Source: Nisaea denitrificans DSM 18348 (lineage in GTDB: Bacteria; Pseudomonadota; Alphaproteobacteria; Thalassobaculales; Thalassobaculaceae). Taken from it: a DNA stretch of 64,000 nt. The stretch covers positions 247,384 to 311,383 of the forward strand of contig NZ_KE384531.1 of the NCBI RefSeq assembly GCF_000426505.1, written 5' to 3'. The notes beneath the pieces are model-generated. The model was given only the letters and a program-made list of their open reading frames with translations, did not search any database and had not been told where the DNA came from. How positions within the stretch are numbered: position 1 is the first letter of the stretch; each line of letters starts with the position of its first letter. This document shows positions 1-6,975 of this stretch, piece after piece. Both the position numbers and the translations under genes were made by a program.

Positions 1-1
1 G

Positions 2-211
2 ACCCTCGGCGATCTGATGACGCAGGGTGCACCGGAAGACCGGATCGCGAAGCAGACCGAGACCGTGAAGACCACGATCGAGCGCACTGTTACGAACCTT
101 CGTGAAATCTCCGAGATGCTCGCGAAATCGAACCAGGAAGCCTTCGAAGTGATCAACAAGCGGATCAACGAAAGCCTCGAAGAAGTCCAGTCCCTGACCG
201 GCAAGAAATAA
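2..211 (+). CDS. Phasin family protein, C-terminal end (5' part outside window)
   Basis: Only the last 69 codons are visible; the frame is open to the left edge, so the start lies upstream. The sequence is a polar amphipathic helix (ETVKTTIERTVTNLREISEM, then NQEAFEVINKRI and a Ser-Leu-rich end), which is the usual C-terminal pattern of phasins (Phasin_2 type) that coat polyhydroxyalkanoate granules in alphaproteobacteria. No catalytic residues are expected in this family. A hairpin with a T-rich tail follows 23 bases after the stop, so this is probably the last gene of its transcript. The assignment rests on composition and helical pattern only, since most of the protein is missing. Confidence 0.7.
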   Translation, partial: TLGDLMTQGAPEDRIAKQTETVKTTIERTVTNLREISEMLAKSNQEAFEVINKRINESLEEVQSLTGKK

Positions 212-234
212 GCTTTCCCCGAGAGAGTGCGAAG

Positions 235-273
235 AGCCGTTGGAGCCTCTGGTTCCAGCGGCTTTTTGTTTTT
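235..273 (+). terminator. Rho-independent terminator after the phasin gene
   Basis: The arms AGCCGTTGGAGCC (235-247) and GGTTCCAGCGGCT (251-263) pair over 13 positions, allowing G-U pairs, around a three-base loop. They are followed by TTTTTGTTTTT. Confidence 0.85.
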
Positions 274-343
274 GCGCGCGGGAAACTTCTTCACGACAAA
301 TGGAAGAGCGCATAAGGTCCGCTCCCGGATAAGGGAGCCGCTC

Positions 344-679
344 ATGACCATCGAATTCTCCGACTTTCAGAAAGTCGAGATCCGCGTCGGCACAGTGACC
401 GATGCGGAGCCATATCCCGAAGCGCGCAAGCCGGCAATCAAGCTTTGGATCGATTTCGGACCGGAAACCGGTGTCCGTAAAACCTCCGCCCAGATCACCA
501 AGCACTACACGCCGGAAGATATGAAGGGCAAACAGGTGGTTGCTGTCGTCAATTTTCCGCCGAAACAGATCGGCAAGTTTATGAGCGAGTGCCTGGTTGT
601 CGGCTTCCCGGATGAGGATGGAGAAGTTGTGCTGATCAGCCCGACACTCGATGTCCCGAACGGGGGACGGCTTTACTAA
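344..679 (+). CDS. csaA: CsaA-like tRNA-binding domain protein
   Basis: A 111-residue protein made of a single OB-fold tRNA-binding domain, the size and pattern of CsaA (export-related chaperone and tRNA-binding family). Family-typical stretches are KVEIRVGTV near the N-terminus, the central [11 protein letters not shown], and [19 protein letters not shown] towards the end. The ATG at 344 is preceded by AAGGGAG at a good distance. The frame is open further upstream, but that region overlaps the phasin terminator and lacks family similarity. Its last four bases overlap the convergent histidine kinase gene. Whether it acts as a secretion chaperone or simply binds tRNA cannot be told from sequence. 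Confidence 0.85.
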   Translation: MTIEFSDFQKVEIRVGTVTDAEPYPEARKPAIKLWIDFGPETGVRKTSAQITKHYTPEDMKGKQVVAVVNFPPKQIGKFMSECLVVGFPDEDGEVVLISPTLDVPNGGRLY

Positions 680-2034
680 ACCGGCATTCTGATCCGGACA
701 CGCAGGCCGCCGAGAGGCGAGTCTTCCAGGCCTATTTCGCCGCCGTGGCTGTGCACGATATCGCGGGCGATGGTCAGCCCGAGGCCTGTTCCGCCCGTTT
801 CCGGGTTGCGGGACGGGTCGCCACGATAGAAGGGTTTGAAGACACGGCCGCGTTCAGCCTCAGGGATACCCGGTCCGTTGTCATCGACAAAAATCTCATA
901 CGCGTCCTCGGATCCGTCGAGCGTGATGCGTACCGTTTTCGCGTGCCGTCTTGCATTTGACACCAGATTGGTCAGCGCTCGTTTCATCGATTGCGGTTTC
1001 ATTTCCAACGGCGGCACAGGCTGGCCGATAATCTCAAGCTCGAGTGGAATGCCGCCGCGCCGCTCACCGATGGCGAAATCGGTAACCAGAGCCTTGATAT
1101 CCGTCGTGACGGCGGCCTCTGTTCCCTCGCCGCGGGCAAAGGCGAGATAGCCTTCGACCATCCGCTCCATGTCCTGCACGTCGGCCTGGAGTTCCTGCAC
1201 GGCCTTGTCCTCGCCCAGCATGGCGAGTTGCAGCTTCATCCGGGTGAGTGGCGTGCGCAGATCGTGCGAGACGCCGCTCAGCATGTCTGTGCGTTGTTTG
1301 ATCTGGCGCCGGATCCGGGCCCGCATCTGCTGAAAGGCTTCCGCGGCCTGACGGACTTCATGGGCGCCTTCCGGCTTGAAGTTGGCAACCTCGCGGCCAA
1401 GTCCGAAGGCGCGGGCAGCTATAGCGAGTCTTCGGATCGGCCGGATCTGGTTGCGCATGAAAATCAGCGCAATAGCGAACAGGATCAGCGCACTGCCCAG
1501 CATCCACATGACGAAGATATAGGTGGTGGAGGTATAGAGGCGCTTCTCGTGTGCGAGCACTTCGAGCACGCCGTCCGAAAGCTGCACCGTGATGGCGATT
1601 TGCCGGTCGCCCGCTTCGGTATCGATCATGTAGGGGCGGCGTACCTGCTCCGTCATCGAACGCCGCATCTGCTGCAAGGTGGGGTCGAAAAGGGTTACAG
1701 TCCCGCGGTTTTCCAGGATGCCGCCGGACCGGTAGGTGATAACCAGTCCGAGGTGGTTACGGGAAAGCCGGTCTATCCGGGCCAGCGCGGCCGGACTTGA
1801 ATCCGTCTCGACTTCCGTGACGATCAGGGCGATGTCTCCGGCAAGCGAGGTCGCAAGCCGGCGCACCATCGTGTCCCAGTGCCGGTCATAGAAAACATAG
1901 GTCGAGATCACCTGCATCAGGATCAGCGGGGTCAGGAAAATCACCAAAGCCCGTCCGAACAGGGTCTTTGGCATGCGGCGCTTCAGCCAGGACCGGCGCT
2001 TGGTCCGGGGTGGGGAGTCGGCAAGAGTTGCCAT
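676..2034 (-). CDS. EnvZ-like sensor histidine kinase (partner of PetR-type regulator)
   Basis: This inner-membrane kinase phosphorylates a response regulator. From an ATG at 2034 it is 452 residues: membrane helix about 26-48, periplasmic loop about 49-171, second helix about 172-192, HAMP, then the H-box [13 protein letters not shown] with His257, N-box [10 protein letters not shown] and G-boxes DDNGPGIP and [10 protein letters not shown]. The DLRTPLTR H-box is EnvZ-type. A GTG start at 2067 would add 11 residues, and neither start has a strong Shine-Dalgarno site. It lies about 100 bases downstream of the OmpR-type regulator gene on the same strand, so the two are very probably a cognate pair in one operon with the MarR gene. 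Confidence 0.85.
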   Translation of the reverse strand: MATLADSPPRTKRRSWLKRRMPKTLFGRALVIFLTPLILMQVISTYVFYDRHWDTMVRRLATSLAGDIALIVTEVETDSSPAALARIDRLSRNHLGLVITYRSGGILENRGTVTLFDPTLQQMRRSMTEQVRRPYMIDTEAGDRQIAITVQLSDGVLEVLAHEKRLYTSTTYIFVMWMLGSALILFAIALIFMRNQIRPIRRLAIAARAFGLGREVANFKPEGAHEVRQAAEAFQQMRARIRRQIKQRTDMLSGVSHDLRTPLTRMKLQLAMLGEDKAVQELQADVQDMERMVEGYLAFARGEGTEAAVTTDIKALVTDFAIGERRGGIPLELEIIGQPVPPLEMKPQSMKRALTNLVSNARRHAKTVRITLDGSEDAYEIFVDDNGPGIPEAERGRVFKPFYRGDPSRNPETGGTGLGLTIARDIVHSHGGEIGLEDSPLGGLRVRIRMPV

Positions 2035-2137
2035 TGATCGGATGCCGTTCTTTCTGCTGGCGCTCACGCCCGGTAAATCTGGGAAGAATGTAAAATAAAT
2101 TGGCCCGGACGGATAGCTGGGCGCGTCGGGGAGAAAC

Positions 2138-2857
2138 TCAGCTGTCGACCGTGTTTGCTTTCAGCACATACCCCTTGCCGCGCACGGTCTGCAGGAAGCG
2201 GGGGAATTTCGGATCTTTCTCGATCTTCCGGCGCAGCCGATTGATCTGTACGTCGACGGTACGCTCGTGGCCGTTCACGGCATTGCGGGCAACCAGGTCC
2301 TCCCGGCTCAGTGTGCGGCCTGGTGTCTGGGCAAAGCATCCGAGCAGCAATGCTTCCGACTCGGTCAGGTGCACCGCGCTGCCGTCCTTGGTCAGCTCGG
2401 CGTCTGTCCGGTCGTAGATGTATGGGCCGAAGGTGACGCGTGAGGTCGCTTCCTGCATGCCTGGGGCGATGCGGGTGCGTCGCAGGATGGTGCGGATGCG
2501 CAATAAGAGTTCACGTGGCTCGAACGGCTTGGTCAGATAATCGTCCGCCCCGGTTTCCAGTCCCTCGATGCGGTCTTCCACCTCGCCCATGGCGGTGAGC
2601 AGCAGGATCGGCAGGTCGCGGGTCTGGCGCATCGACCGGGTCAGCTCGAAGCCGGTTTCCCCCGGCATCATGACGTCCAGAACGATCAGGTCGTATTCGA
2701 TTGCCGCCAGTTTGCGCCGGGCGTCGGCAGCATCGCCTGCGGCGGTTACACGAAAACCGTTTTCGCTCAGGAATCGGGTCAGCAAATCGCGTAGCCGGCT
2801 GTCATCGTCGACGACAAGAATATGGGCCTGGTCCTCGCCATCCATCGGGCTGTTCAT
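2138..2857 (-). CDS. petR: OmpR-family response regulator (PetR-like)
   Basis: A 239-residue DNA-binding response regulator. The receiver domain comes first, with acidic pocket VVDDD, phosphoacceptor Asp61 in LIVLDVMMPGE, and YLTKPFEPREL containing the conserved Lys. The winged-helix DNA-binding domain follows, ending in VDVQINRLRRKIE and LQTVRGKGYVL. The start overlaps the stop of the upstream MarR gene as ATGA (2854-2857), so the two are translationally coupled. MarR protein followed by OmpR regulator is the petP-petR arrangement described in Rhodobacter capsulatus, where it is needed for cytochrome bc1 expression. The name is taken from that arrangement and its targets here are unknown. 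Confidence 0.85.
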   Translation of the reverse strand: MNSPMDGEDQAHILVVDDDSRLRDLLTRFLSENGFRVTAAGDAADARRKLAAIEYDLIVLDVMMPGETGFELTRSMRQTRDLPILLLTAMGEVEDRIEGLETGADDYLTKPFEPRELLLRIRTILRRTRIAPGMQEATSRVTFGPYIYDRTDAELTKDGSAVHLTESEALLLGCFAQTPGRTLSREDLVARNAVNGHERTVDVQINRLRRKIEKDPKFPRFLQTVRGKGYVLKANTVDS

Positions 2858-3372
2858 CCCTTGCCGCGGCGTTGAGGTGGCATGGCCGGGGCGACGATCT
2901 CGAAGCGCTCCTGATCGCCCGGATCGATGATGCCACGCAGCACCTCCCGGAACCCCTGTACCGCTTCCGCCCCGGCGGCCTTGTACGCGCGGGCGATCCG
3001 CTTGCGCTGGTTTTCCGTCAAACGATGCTCCAGATCGACGCCTTTCTCGGTCAGGGTCAGCAGCTTCTTGCGCCGGTCTCCCTGGTCGGTTGTCTGGTCG
3101 ATATAGCCTTCATTCACGAGTTGGCTGAGAACTCGGGAGAGACTCTGTTTCGTGATTTTCAGGATCTTCAGAAGGTCGGTGACGGTGATCCTGGGATTGC
3201 GTCCGACGAAGTAGATCACCCGGTGATGGGCCCGCCCGAGATCGATTTCCGAAAGGATGGCATCCGGCTCACCCGTGAAGTCCCGATAGGCAAAAAACAG
3301 CATCTCTATGCCTTGCCTCAGTTCCTCCTCCCGCAGGAAAAGCGGATTGGCCATGCTTTTTACGTCAACCAT
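2854..3372 (-). CDS. petP: MarR-family regulator (PetP-like)
   Basis: A 172-residue MarR-type winged-helix protein: N-terminal dimerisation helices, recognition region ITVTDLLKILKITKQSLSRVLSQL, wing DQGDRRKKLLTLTEKG, and a C-terminal helix. It is the first gene of a three-gene operon with the response regulator and kinase. The ATG at 3372 has AAGGAA about 11 bases upstream; a second ATG at 3354 is possible. A perfect 6-3-6 palindrome is centred on the start codon, which would suit autoregulation. In Rhodobacter the homologous protein acts with PetR; that function is transferred, not shown here. Confidence 0.85.
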   Translation of the reverse strand: MVDVKSMANPLFLREEELRQGIEMLFFAYRDFTGEPDAILSEIDLGRAHHRVIYFVGRNPRITVTDLLKILKITKQSLSRVLSQLVNEGYIDQTTDQGDRRKKLLTLTEKGVDLEHRLTENQRKRIARAYKAAGAEAVQGFREVLRGIIDPGDQERFEIVAPAMPPQRRGKG

Positions 3373-3378
3373 GTTGAC
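3364..3378. promoter_or_regulatory. Palindrome over the petP start codon, candidate operator
   Basis: GTCAAC-CAT-GTTGAC is a perfect inverted repeat whose centre is the petP ATG read on the minus strand. A related half-site GTCAACATG recurs near 3443 in the same divergent petP-ilvE intergenic region. MarR proteins bind palindromes of this size, so autoregulation is plausible but unproven. Confidence 0.4.
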
Positions 3379-3496
3379 TTAATTCCTTTTGAATGTTAGC
3401 TCTTGGCTCAAGTTTGGGTAACAATCTAACCAAAGCACCCGTCAACATGAACAATTCGAACGGGTTAGGCTTTGGAGCTTGCTGGGATGAAACCTC

Positions 3497-4402
3497 ATGA
3501 GCCTGCTTCCTTTCGATGATCGCGACGGTGCCATCTGGATGGACGGTACCTTGTTGAACTGGCGTGACGCCAAATTGCATGTACTTAGCCACGGGCTGCA
3601 TTATGCCAGTTCGGTGTTCGAGGGCGAACGGGTTTATAGCGGACAGATCTTCAAGTCCCGCGAGCATACCGAACGGCTGCACCGTTCCGCCGGAATTCTG
3701 GGCTTCAAGATCCCTTACGATGTCGATGTCATCGAGGCCGCCAAGCAGGCGGTGATCGACTCTATGGGGATCGTCGATGGCTATGTCCGTCCGGTTGCCT
3801 GGCGCGGCAGCGAGATGATGGGGGTGTCCGCCCAGCAGAACACCATTCATCTGGCCGTCGCCGCCTGGGAATGGCCGTCCTATTTCGATCCGGAAGCGAA
3901 GATGAAGGGGATCAATCTGGATATCGCCAAGTGGCGCCGTCCGGCTCCCGACACCGCGCCGACGAACAGTAAGGCTGCCGGTCTCTATATGATCGCGACC
4001 ATGTCCAAGCACGATGCCGAAGCGCGTGGTTTCCACGATGCTCTTATGCTGGATTATCGCGGCTATGTCGCGGAGGCGACCGGCGCCAACATCTTCTTCC
4101 TGATGGATGACGGCCGGCTGCATACGCCGACCCCCGACTGTTTCCTCGACGGCATCACCCGCCGCACGGTGAAGCAGCTCGCTATCGATCTCGGCTACGA
4201 GATCGTCGAGCGGCACATCCGTCCGGAAGAGATGGCGCGGGCAACCGAATGCTTCCTGACCGGAACTGCCGCGGAAGTAACCCCGGTCGGCACCATCGGC
4301 ACCTACAAGTTCACACCGGGCGAGATGACCCGCAAGCTGGTCGACGCCTATGACGTGGCCGTGCGTGCCCACGCGACGGGCGTGCAGGTCGCGGCCGAGT
4401 AA
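3497..4402 (+). CDS. ilvE: Branched-chain amino acid aminotransferase
   Basis: A PLP-dependent fold-type IV transaminase that interconverts valine, leucine and isoleucine with their 2-oxo acids in the cytosol. The 301 residues match the usual length. Visible are SHGLHYASSVFEGERVY at the N-terminus, the PLP lysine Lys159 in PTNSKAAGLYMIA, the glutamate region YVAEATGANIFF, and FLTGTAAEVTPVG near the C-terminus. The start ATG at 3497 is the first in-frame ATG after the intergenic region shared with petP, from which it is divergently transcribed. A strong inverted repeat begins 67 bases past the stop and may end this transcript. Confidence 0.95.
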   Translation: MSLLPFDDRDGAIWMDGTLLNWRDAKLHVLSHGLHYASSVFEGERVYSGQIFKSREHTERLHRSAGILGFKIPYDVDVIEAAKQAVIDSMGIVDGYVRPVAWRGSEMMGVSAQQNTIHLAVAAWEWPSYFDPEAKMKGINLDIAKWRRPAPDTAPTNSKAAGLYMIATMSKHDAEARGFHDALMLDYRGYVAEATGANIFFLMDDGRLHTPTPDCFLDGITRRTVKQLAIDLGYEIVERHIRPEEMARATECFLTGTAAEVTPVGTIGTYKFTPGEMTRKLVDAYDVAVRAHATGVQVAAE

Positions 4403-4469
4403 GGCAAAACGATCTCCGGTCCCGGGGGAACGATCCCGTTCTCTCCAGGCACTGGACATATCTTTCGTG

Positions 4470-4505
4470 AACGGGGGAAGCTGACATATGACAGCTTCCC
4501 CCGTT
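4470..4505 (+). promoter_or_regulatory. Perfect 14-bp hairpin enclosing the thioesterase start codon
   Basis: AACGGGGGAAGCTG (4470-4483) and CAGCTTCCCCCGTT (4492-4505) are exact reverse complements around an eight-base loop ACATATGA. The loop holds the ATG at 4488, and the left arm holds the only Shine-Dalgarno-like stretch, GGGGGAAG. The structure could terminate ilvE transcription (TTT follows), restrict thioesterase translation, or both. Confidence 0.7.
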
Positions 4506-5240
4506 TGCGCATTCGACGGCACCCACTGGGTGCCGGGACCACTCGCCAAGGGACCTTTCCCTGGGTTGCATGGTGGCGTTGTCGGCGGTCTGCTTGCCGC
4601 CGAGATGGAAAAGACATCCCATGAAAGCGGTGGCGGGATGGGATTGCAGATGTCCCTGTCCCTGCTGCGCCCGACACCGATGGAACCGGTCGCGATTTCC
4701 GTCCGGACCCTGCGTCAGGGGCGCCGTTCCCTTCAGCTCTCCTCGGAACTCGTCGCCGGCGGCAAGACTTGCGCTGTGGCGAGCGCCCTGTTTCTGACGC
4801 CGGAGTCATTGCCGTTTCTGGAAGAACAGCCTGTGGAACGGACCCCGGTTGCGGGGGCGGATTTCCATGTCGGCCGGTCGATGGATCAAACCTGGTTCGC
4901 GGATGCTTGCGAGATGCGCCGGGAAGAGGGAGGCCGCGTCTGGATGCGGCATCTTAATCCGGTGGTGGACGGCATGGGGCCGCTGACCCGCGTTCTGTCT
5001 TTGGCTGATTGGGCAACAGGCCTTTCCCGCCCCGCTTGGGTAGATGCGGAGAAAGTGGTTTTCCCGAACCCGGAAATCACTATCCACCTGCATCGCCCGC
5101 CCGCCGGTCCTTGGCTGGGTGTGGACTCAAAACCGTTCTGGAATGCCAGCGGCCTCGGCATCACCACGAGCGATCTTTACGACGAGGCGGGGTATCTCGG
5201 CCGGGCAACGCAGCCGGTTGTACTCGCTGCAATGGAGTGA
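4488..5240 (+). CDS. Acyl-CoA thioesterase-like protein (double hot-dog fold)
   Basis: A 250-residue protein of the 4HBT_3/TesB-like thioesterase family, predicted to hydrolyse acyl-CoA thioesters. The N-terminal half has FDGTHWVPGPLAKGPFPGLHGGVVGGLLA, split here as a start motif followed by the GGVVGGLLA helix. The second half has PNPEITIHLHRPPAG, PWLGVDSKPFWNASG and DLYDEAGYLGRATQPVV, typical of the C-terminal hot-dog. The family's N-terminal motif begins within ten residues of the ATG at 4488, which supports this start even though it lies in a hairpin loop. It stands alone between ilvE and a convergent amidase; the physiological substrate is not evident. Confidence 0.75.
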   Translation: MTASPVCAFDGTHWVPGPLAKGPFPGLHGGVVGGLLAAEMEKTSHESGGGMGLQMSLSLLRPTPMEPVAISVRTLRQGRRSLQLSSELVAGGKTCAVASALFLTPESLPFLEEQPVERTPVAGADFHVGRSMDQTWFADACEMRREEGGRVWMRHLNPVVDGMGPLTRVLSLADWATGLSRPAWVDAEKVVFPNPEITIHLHRPPAGPWLGVDSKPFWNASGLGITTSDLYDEAGYLGRATQPVVLAAME

Positions 5241-5303
5241 GGTGCATCAGCGCCTCTTGCCTTTGCTCAACACCCGCTAACTTCCGTCATCCCTTATTTC
5301 CCC

Positions 5304-5340
5304 CGTCATCTCTGGGTCCCTGTGTCCGCAGGGATGACGA
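5304..5340. repeat. REP-like palindrome, probable bidirectional terminator
   Basis: CGTCATC (5304-5310) pairs with GATGACG (5333-5339), with an inner CCCTG/CAGGG pair. The sequence resembles the dispersed palindromes found between convergent genes in many alphaproteobacteria. It sits exactly between the convergent thioesterase and amidase genes. A partial copy of the outer motif occurs at about 5285. Confidence 0.5.
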
Positions 5341-5357
5341 ATGGGGGGCTGCGTGTT

Positions 5358-6080
5358 CTAGGCGCTCATTATCTTTGAATGCACTTCCCGGATGCGCGCA
5401 GCCGTCTCCGGTGTCAGGGCACCGGTCAGACCAAGGGGCAACCAGCGGCGCTGAAAGGCGAGTAGAACGTTGCGTGCTGACTGGCTCATCACGGTATCTT
5501 CAGGTGCCGCATATCCGATTTCCGCAAGCAGTCTCATCGCCTCCGAAAACTTCATTATTTCGGTTGTTGTCGGGGCGTCCGCGGGCCAGATGCCGATGCC
5601 GCTGCGGGCGAGGCTCTCCCAGTCGAATAGCTCCCCCGGGTCTTCCTTGCGGTCCGGGGAGACATCGGAATGGGCAAGGACACGGGAGGCGGGAATGGGG
5701 TGGCGCGACAGGATGTCCGTGGCGAGATTGATCAGGCTGTCCATCTGCAAGCCGAGGAAAGGCCGGTAGCCGAACTGATGGCCCGGGTTAACCAGCTCGA
5801 TGCCGATAGAGCGGGCGTTGATGTCCGTCGCTCCCTGCCATGAAGCGACACCGGCATGCCAGGCCCGTCGGGTCTCGTCTACCATCCGGTAGCAGCAGCC
5901 GTCCTCGTCGATCAGGTAGTGGGCGCTGACCTTGGCGTTCGGATCGGTCAGCCGGTCGAGAGCGGCTTCTGCCGACTGCATGCCGGTATAGTGCAGCAGC
6001 AGGATATCGATGGCTGTTCCGTCCGGACGAGCGTCATGATTCGGGGAGGGGCGGTCGATGATGTTCTCAATTCCCTCCAT
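5358..6080 (-). CDS. N-acetylmuramoyl-L-alanine amidase with peptidoglycan-binding domain
   Basis: A zinc amidase that cleaves the lactyl-peptide bond of muropeptides or murein. The start chosen is the ATG at 6080 (240 residues), with GAGGGA upstream; an in-frame extension further upstream has no family similarity. The Amidase_2 domain shows the three zinc ligands of the AmpD/AmiD family: His30 in LLLHYTGM, and His137 and Asp147 in LAHSDVSPDRKEDPG. A C-terminal helical repeat (about 165-235, AMRLLAEIGY to AFQRRWLPLGLTG) is a PG_binding_1 domain, which favours the AmiD type. No signal peptide is visible. Its first 14 bases overlap the end of the upstream transporter gene. Confidence 0.9.
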   Translation of the reverse strand: MEGIENIIDRPSPNHDARPDGTAIDILLLHYTGMQSAEAALDRLTDPNAKVSAHYLIDEDGCCYRMVDETRRAWHAGVASWQGATDINARSIGIELVNPGHQFGYRPFLGLQMDSLINLATDILSRHPIPASRVLAHSDVSPDRKEDPGELFDWESLARSGIGIWPADAPTTTEIMKFSEAMRLLAEIGYAAPEDTVMSQSARNVLLAFQRRWLPLGLTGALTPETAARIREVHSKIMSA

Positions 6081-6975
6081 CTTGCGCTTTTCCCTCGGCT
6101 TCCGCTGCCACAGCGGCTTTCGGTGCTGGTGCCGTCCGTCCGATGGTAACGGCGCCAACCCCGACGATGGTAAGGGCGGCGCCGGCAACTTGGAAGGCGT
6201 CCATATGCTCGCCAAGAAAGATGATGCCGGAGGCTGCGCCGACCAGTGGAGCCAGAATTGTCAGCGGCATGGTCTGGGAGACATCGTATTTCTGCAGAAT
6301 CTTGTACCAGATCCCGTAGCCGAAGATGGTAACGCCGACGGACATGTAGATGACGCCGCCCCAACCGGCGGTCCCGGCCGTTTGCAGTGCTTCCCATTGC
6401 CCGTCCTCCAGGATCAGCGAGGAGCCGAGGATCATGGGGGCGGCCAGCACCGACATCCAGGCATTCAGCACGAACGGGTTTACCGTCCCCATCCATTTCA
6501 CCTGAATATGGGCAAGCCCCCAAAGCAGCGCGGCGATGATGACCAGGCCGAGATTGAACAGGCTGCTGGACGTCTTTGGTGCGCCCGCCAGCATGGCCAC
6601 ACCAGCGAAGGCTATGGCAATCCCGAGGATTTGCCGCCGGTTCGGACGTTCGCGAAAAAAGATAACCGCGAGAATTACGGCGAAGGGCACCTGGATCTGT
6701 GCTGCGATGGCCGCGAGTGAGGCGTCGGTGCCCTTCAGCCCGGTGAACATGAAGGCGAAGTGCAGCACGCCAAGAGTGACCGAGAGACCGAAGATATGCA
6801 GGAACTTGATACCCCGCCATCTGAGGAAAGGCAGCAGCAGGATGGCGGTGAGCAGGTAGCGCAGCCCTATCAGCATCATTGGTGAGAATTCGGCCATGGC
6901 GATCTTGCCGAAGGCGAAGTTCATGCCCCAGACCACCATGACAACGACGCCGAGCAGAATGTCCTGCGGCTTCAT
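6067..6975 (-). CDS. EamA-family (DMT superfamily) transporter
   Basis: A 302-residue inner-membrane protein with ten predicted helices arranged as two EamA repeats (first about 5-135, second about 145-280). Examples are LGVVVMVVWGMNFAFGKIA at the start of repeat 1 and LVIIAALLWGLAHIQVKWMG at the start of repeat 2. The tail is Ala-Pro-Lys rich and cytosolic. Members export amino acids or other small metabolites; the substrate cannot be deduced. The start overlaps the ABC-F stop by four bases (ATGA), and the 3' end overlaps the amidase start, giving a tight minus-strand operon. Confidence 0.9.
   Translation of the reverse strand: MKPQDILLGVVVMVVWGMNFAFGKIAMAEFSPMMLIGLRYLLTAILLLPFLRWRGIKFLHIFGLSVTLGVLHFAFMFTGLKGTDASLAAIAAQIQVPFAVILAVIFFRERPNRRQILGIAIAFAGVAMLAGAPKTSSSLFNLGLVIIAALLWGLAHIQVKWMGTVNPFVLNAWMSVLAAPMILGSSLILEDGQWEALQTAGTAGWGGVIYMSVGVTIFGYGIWYKILQKYDVSQTMPLTILAPLVGAASGIIFLGEHMDAFQVAGAALTIVGVGAVTIGRTAPAPKAAVAAEAEGKAQDGGN

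Noticed and set aside
991..1800. Long open frame opposite the histidine kinase gene
   Set aside because: It lies wholly antisense to a clear kinase, has no family pattern and is a product of high GC codon bias.
3365..4549. Long minus-strand open frame across ilvE
   Set aside because: It is the reverse frame of a certain aminotransferase gene and reads as unstructured His/Gly/Asp-rich sequence.
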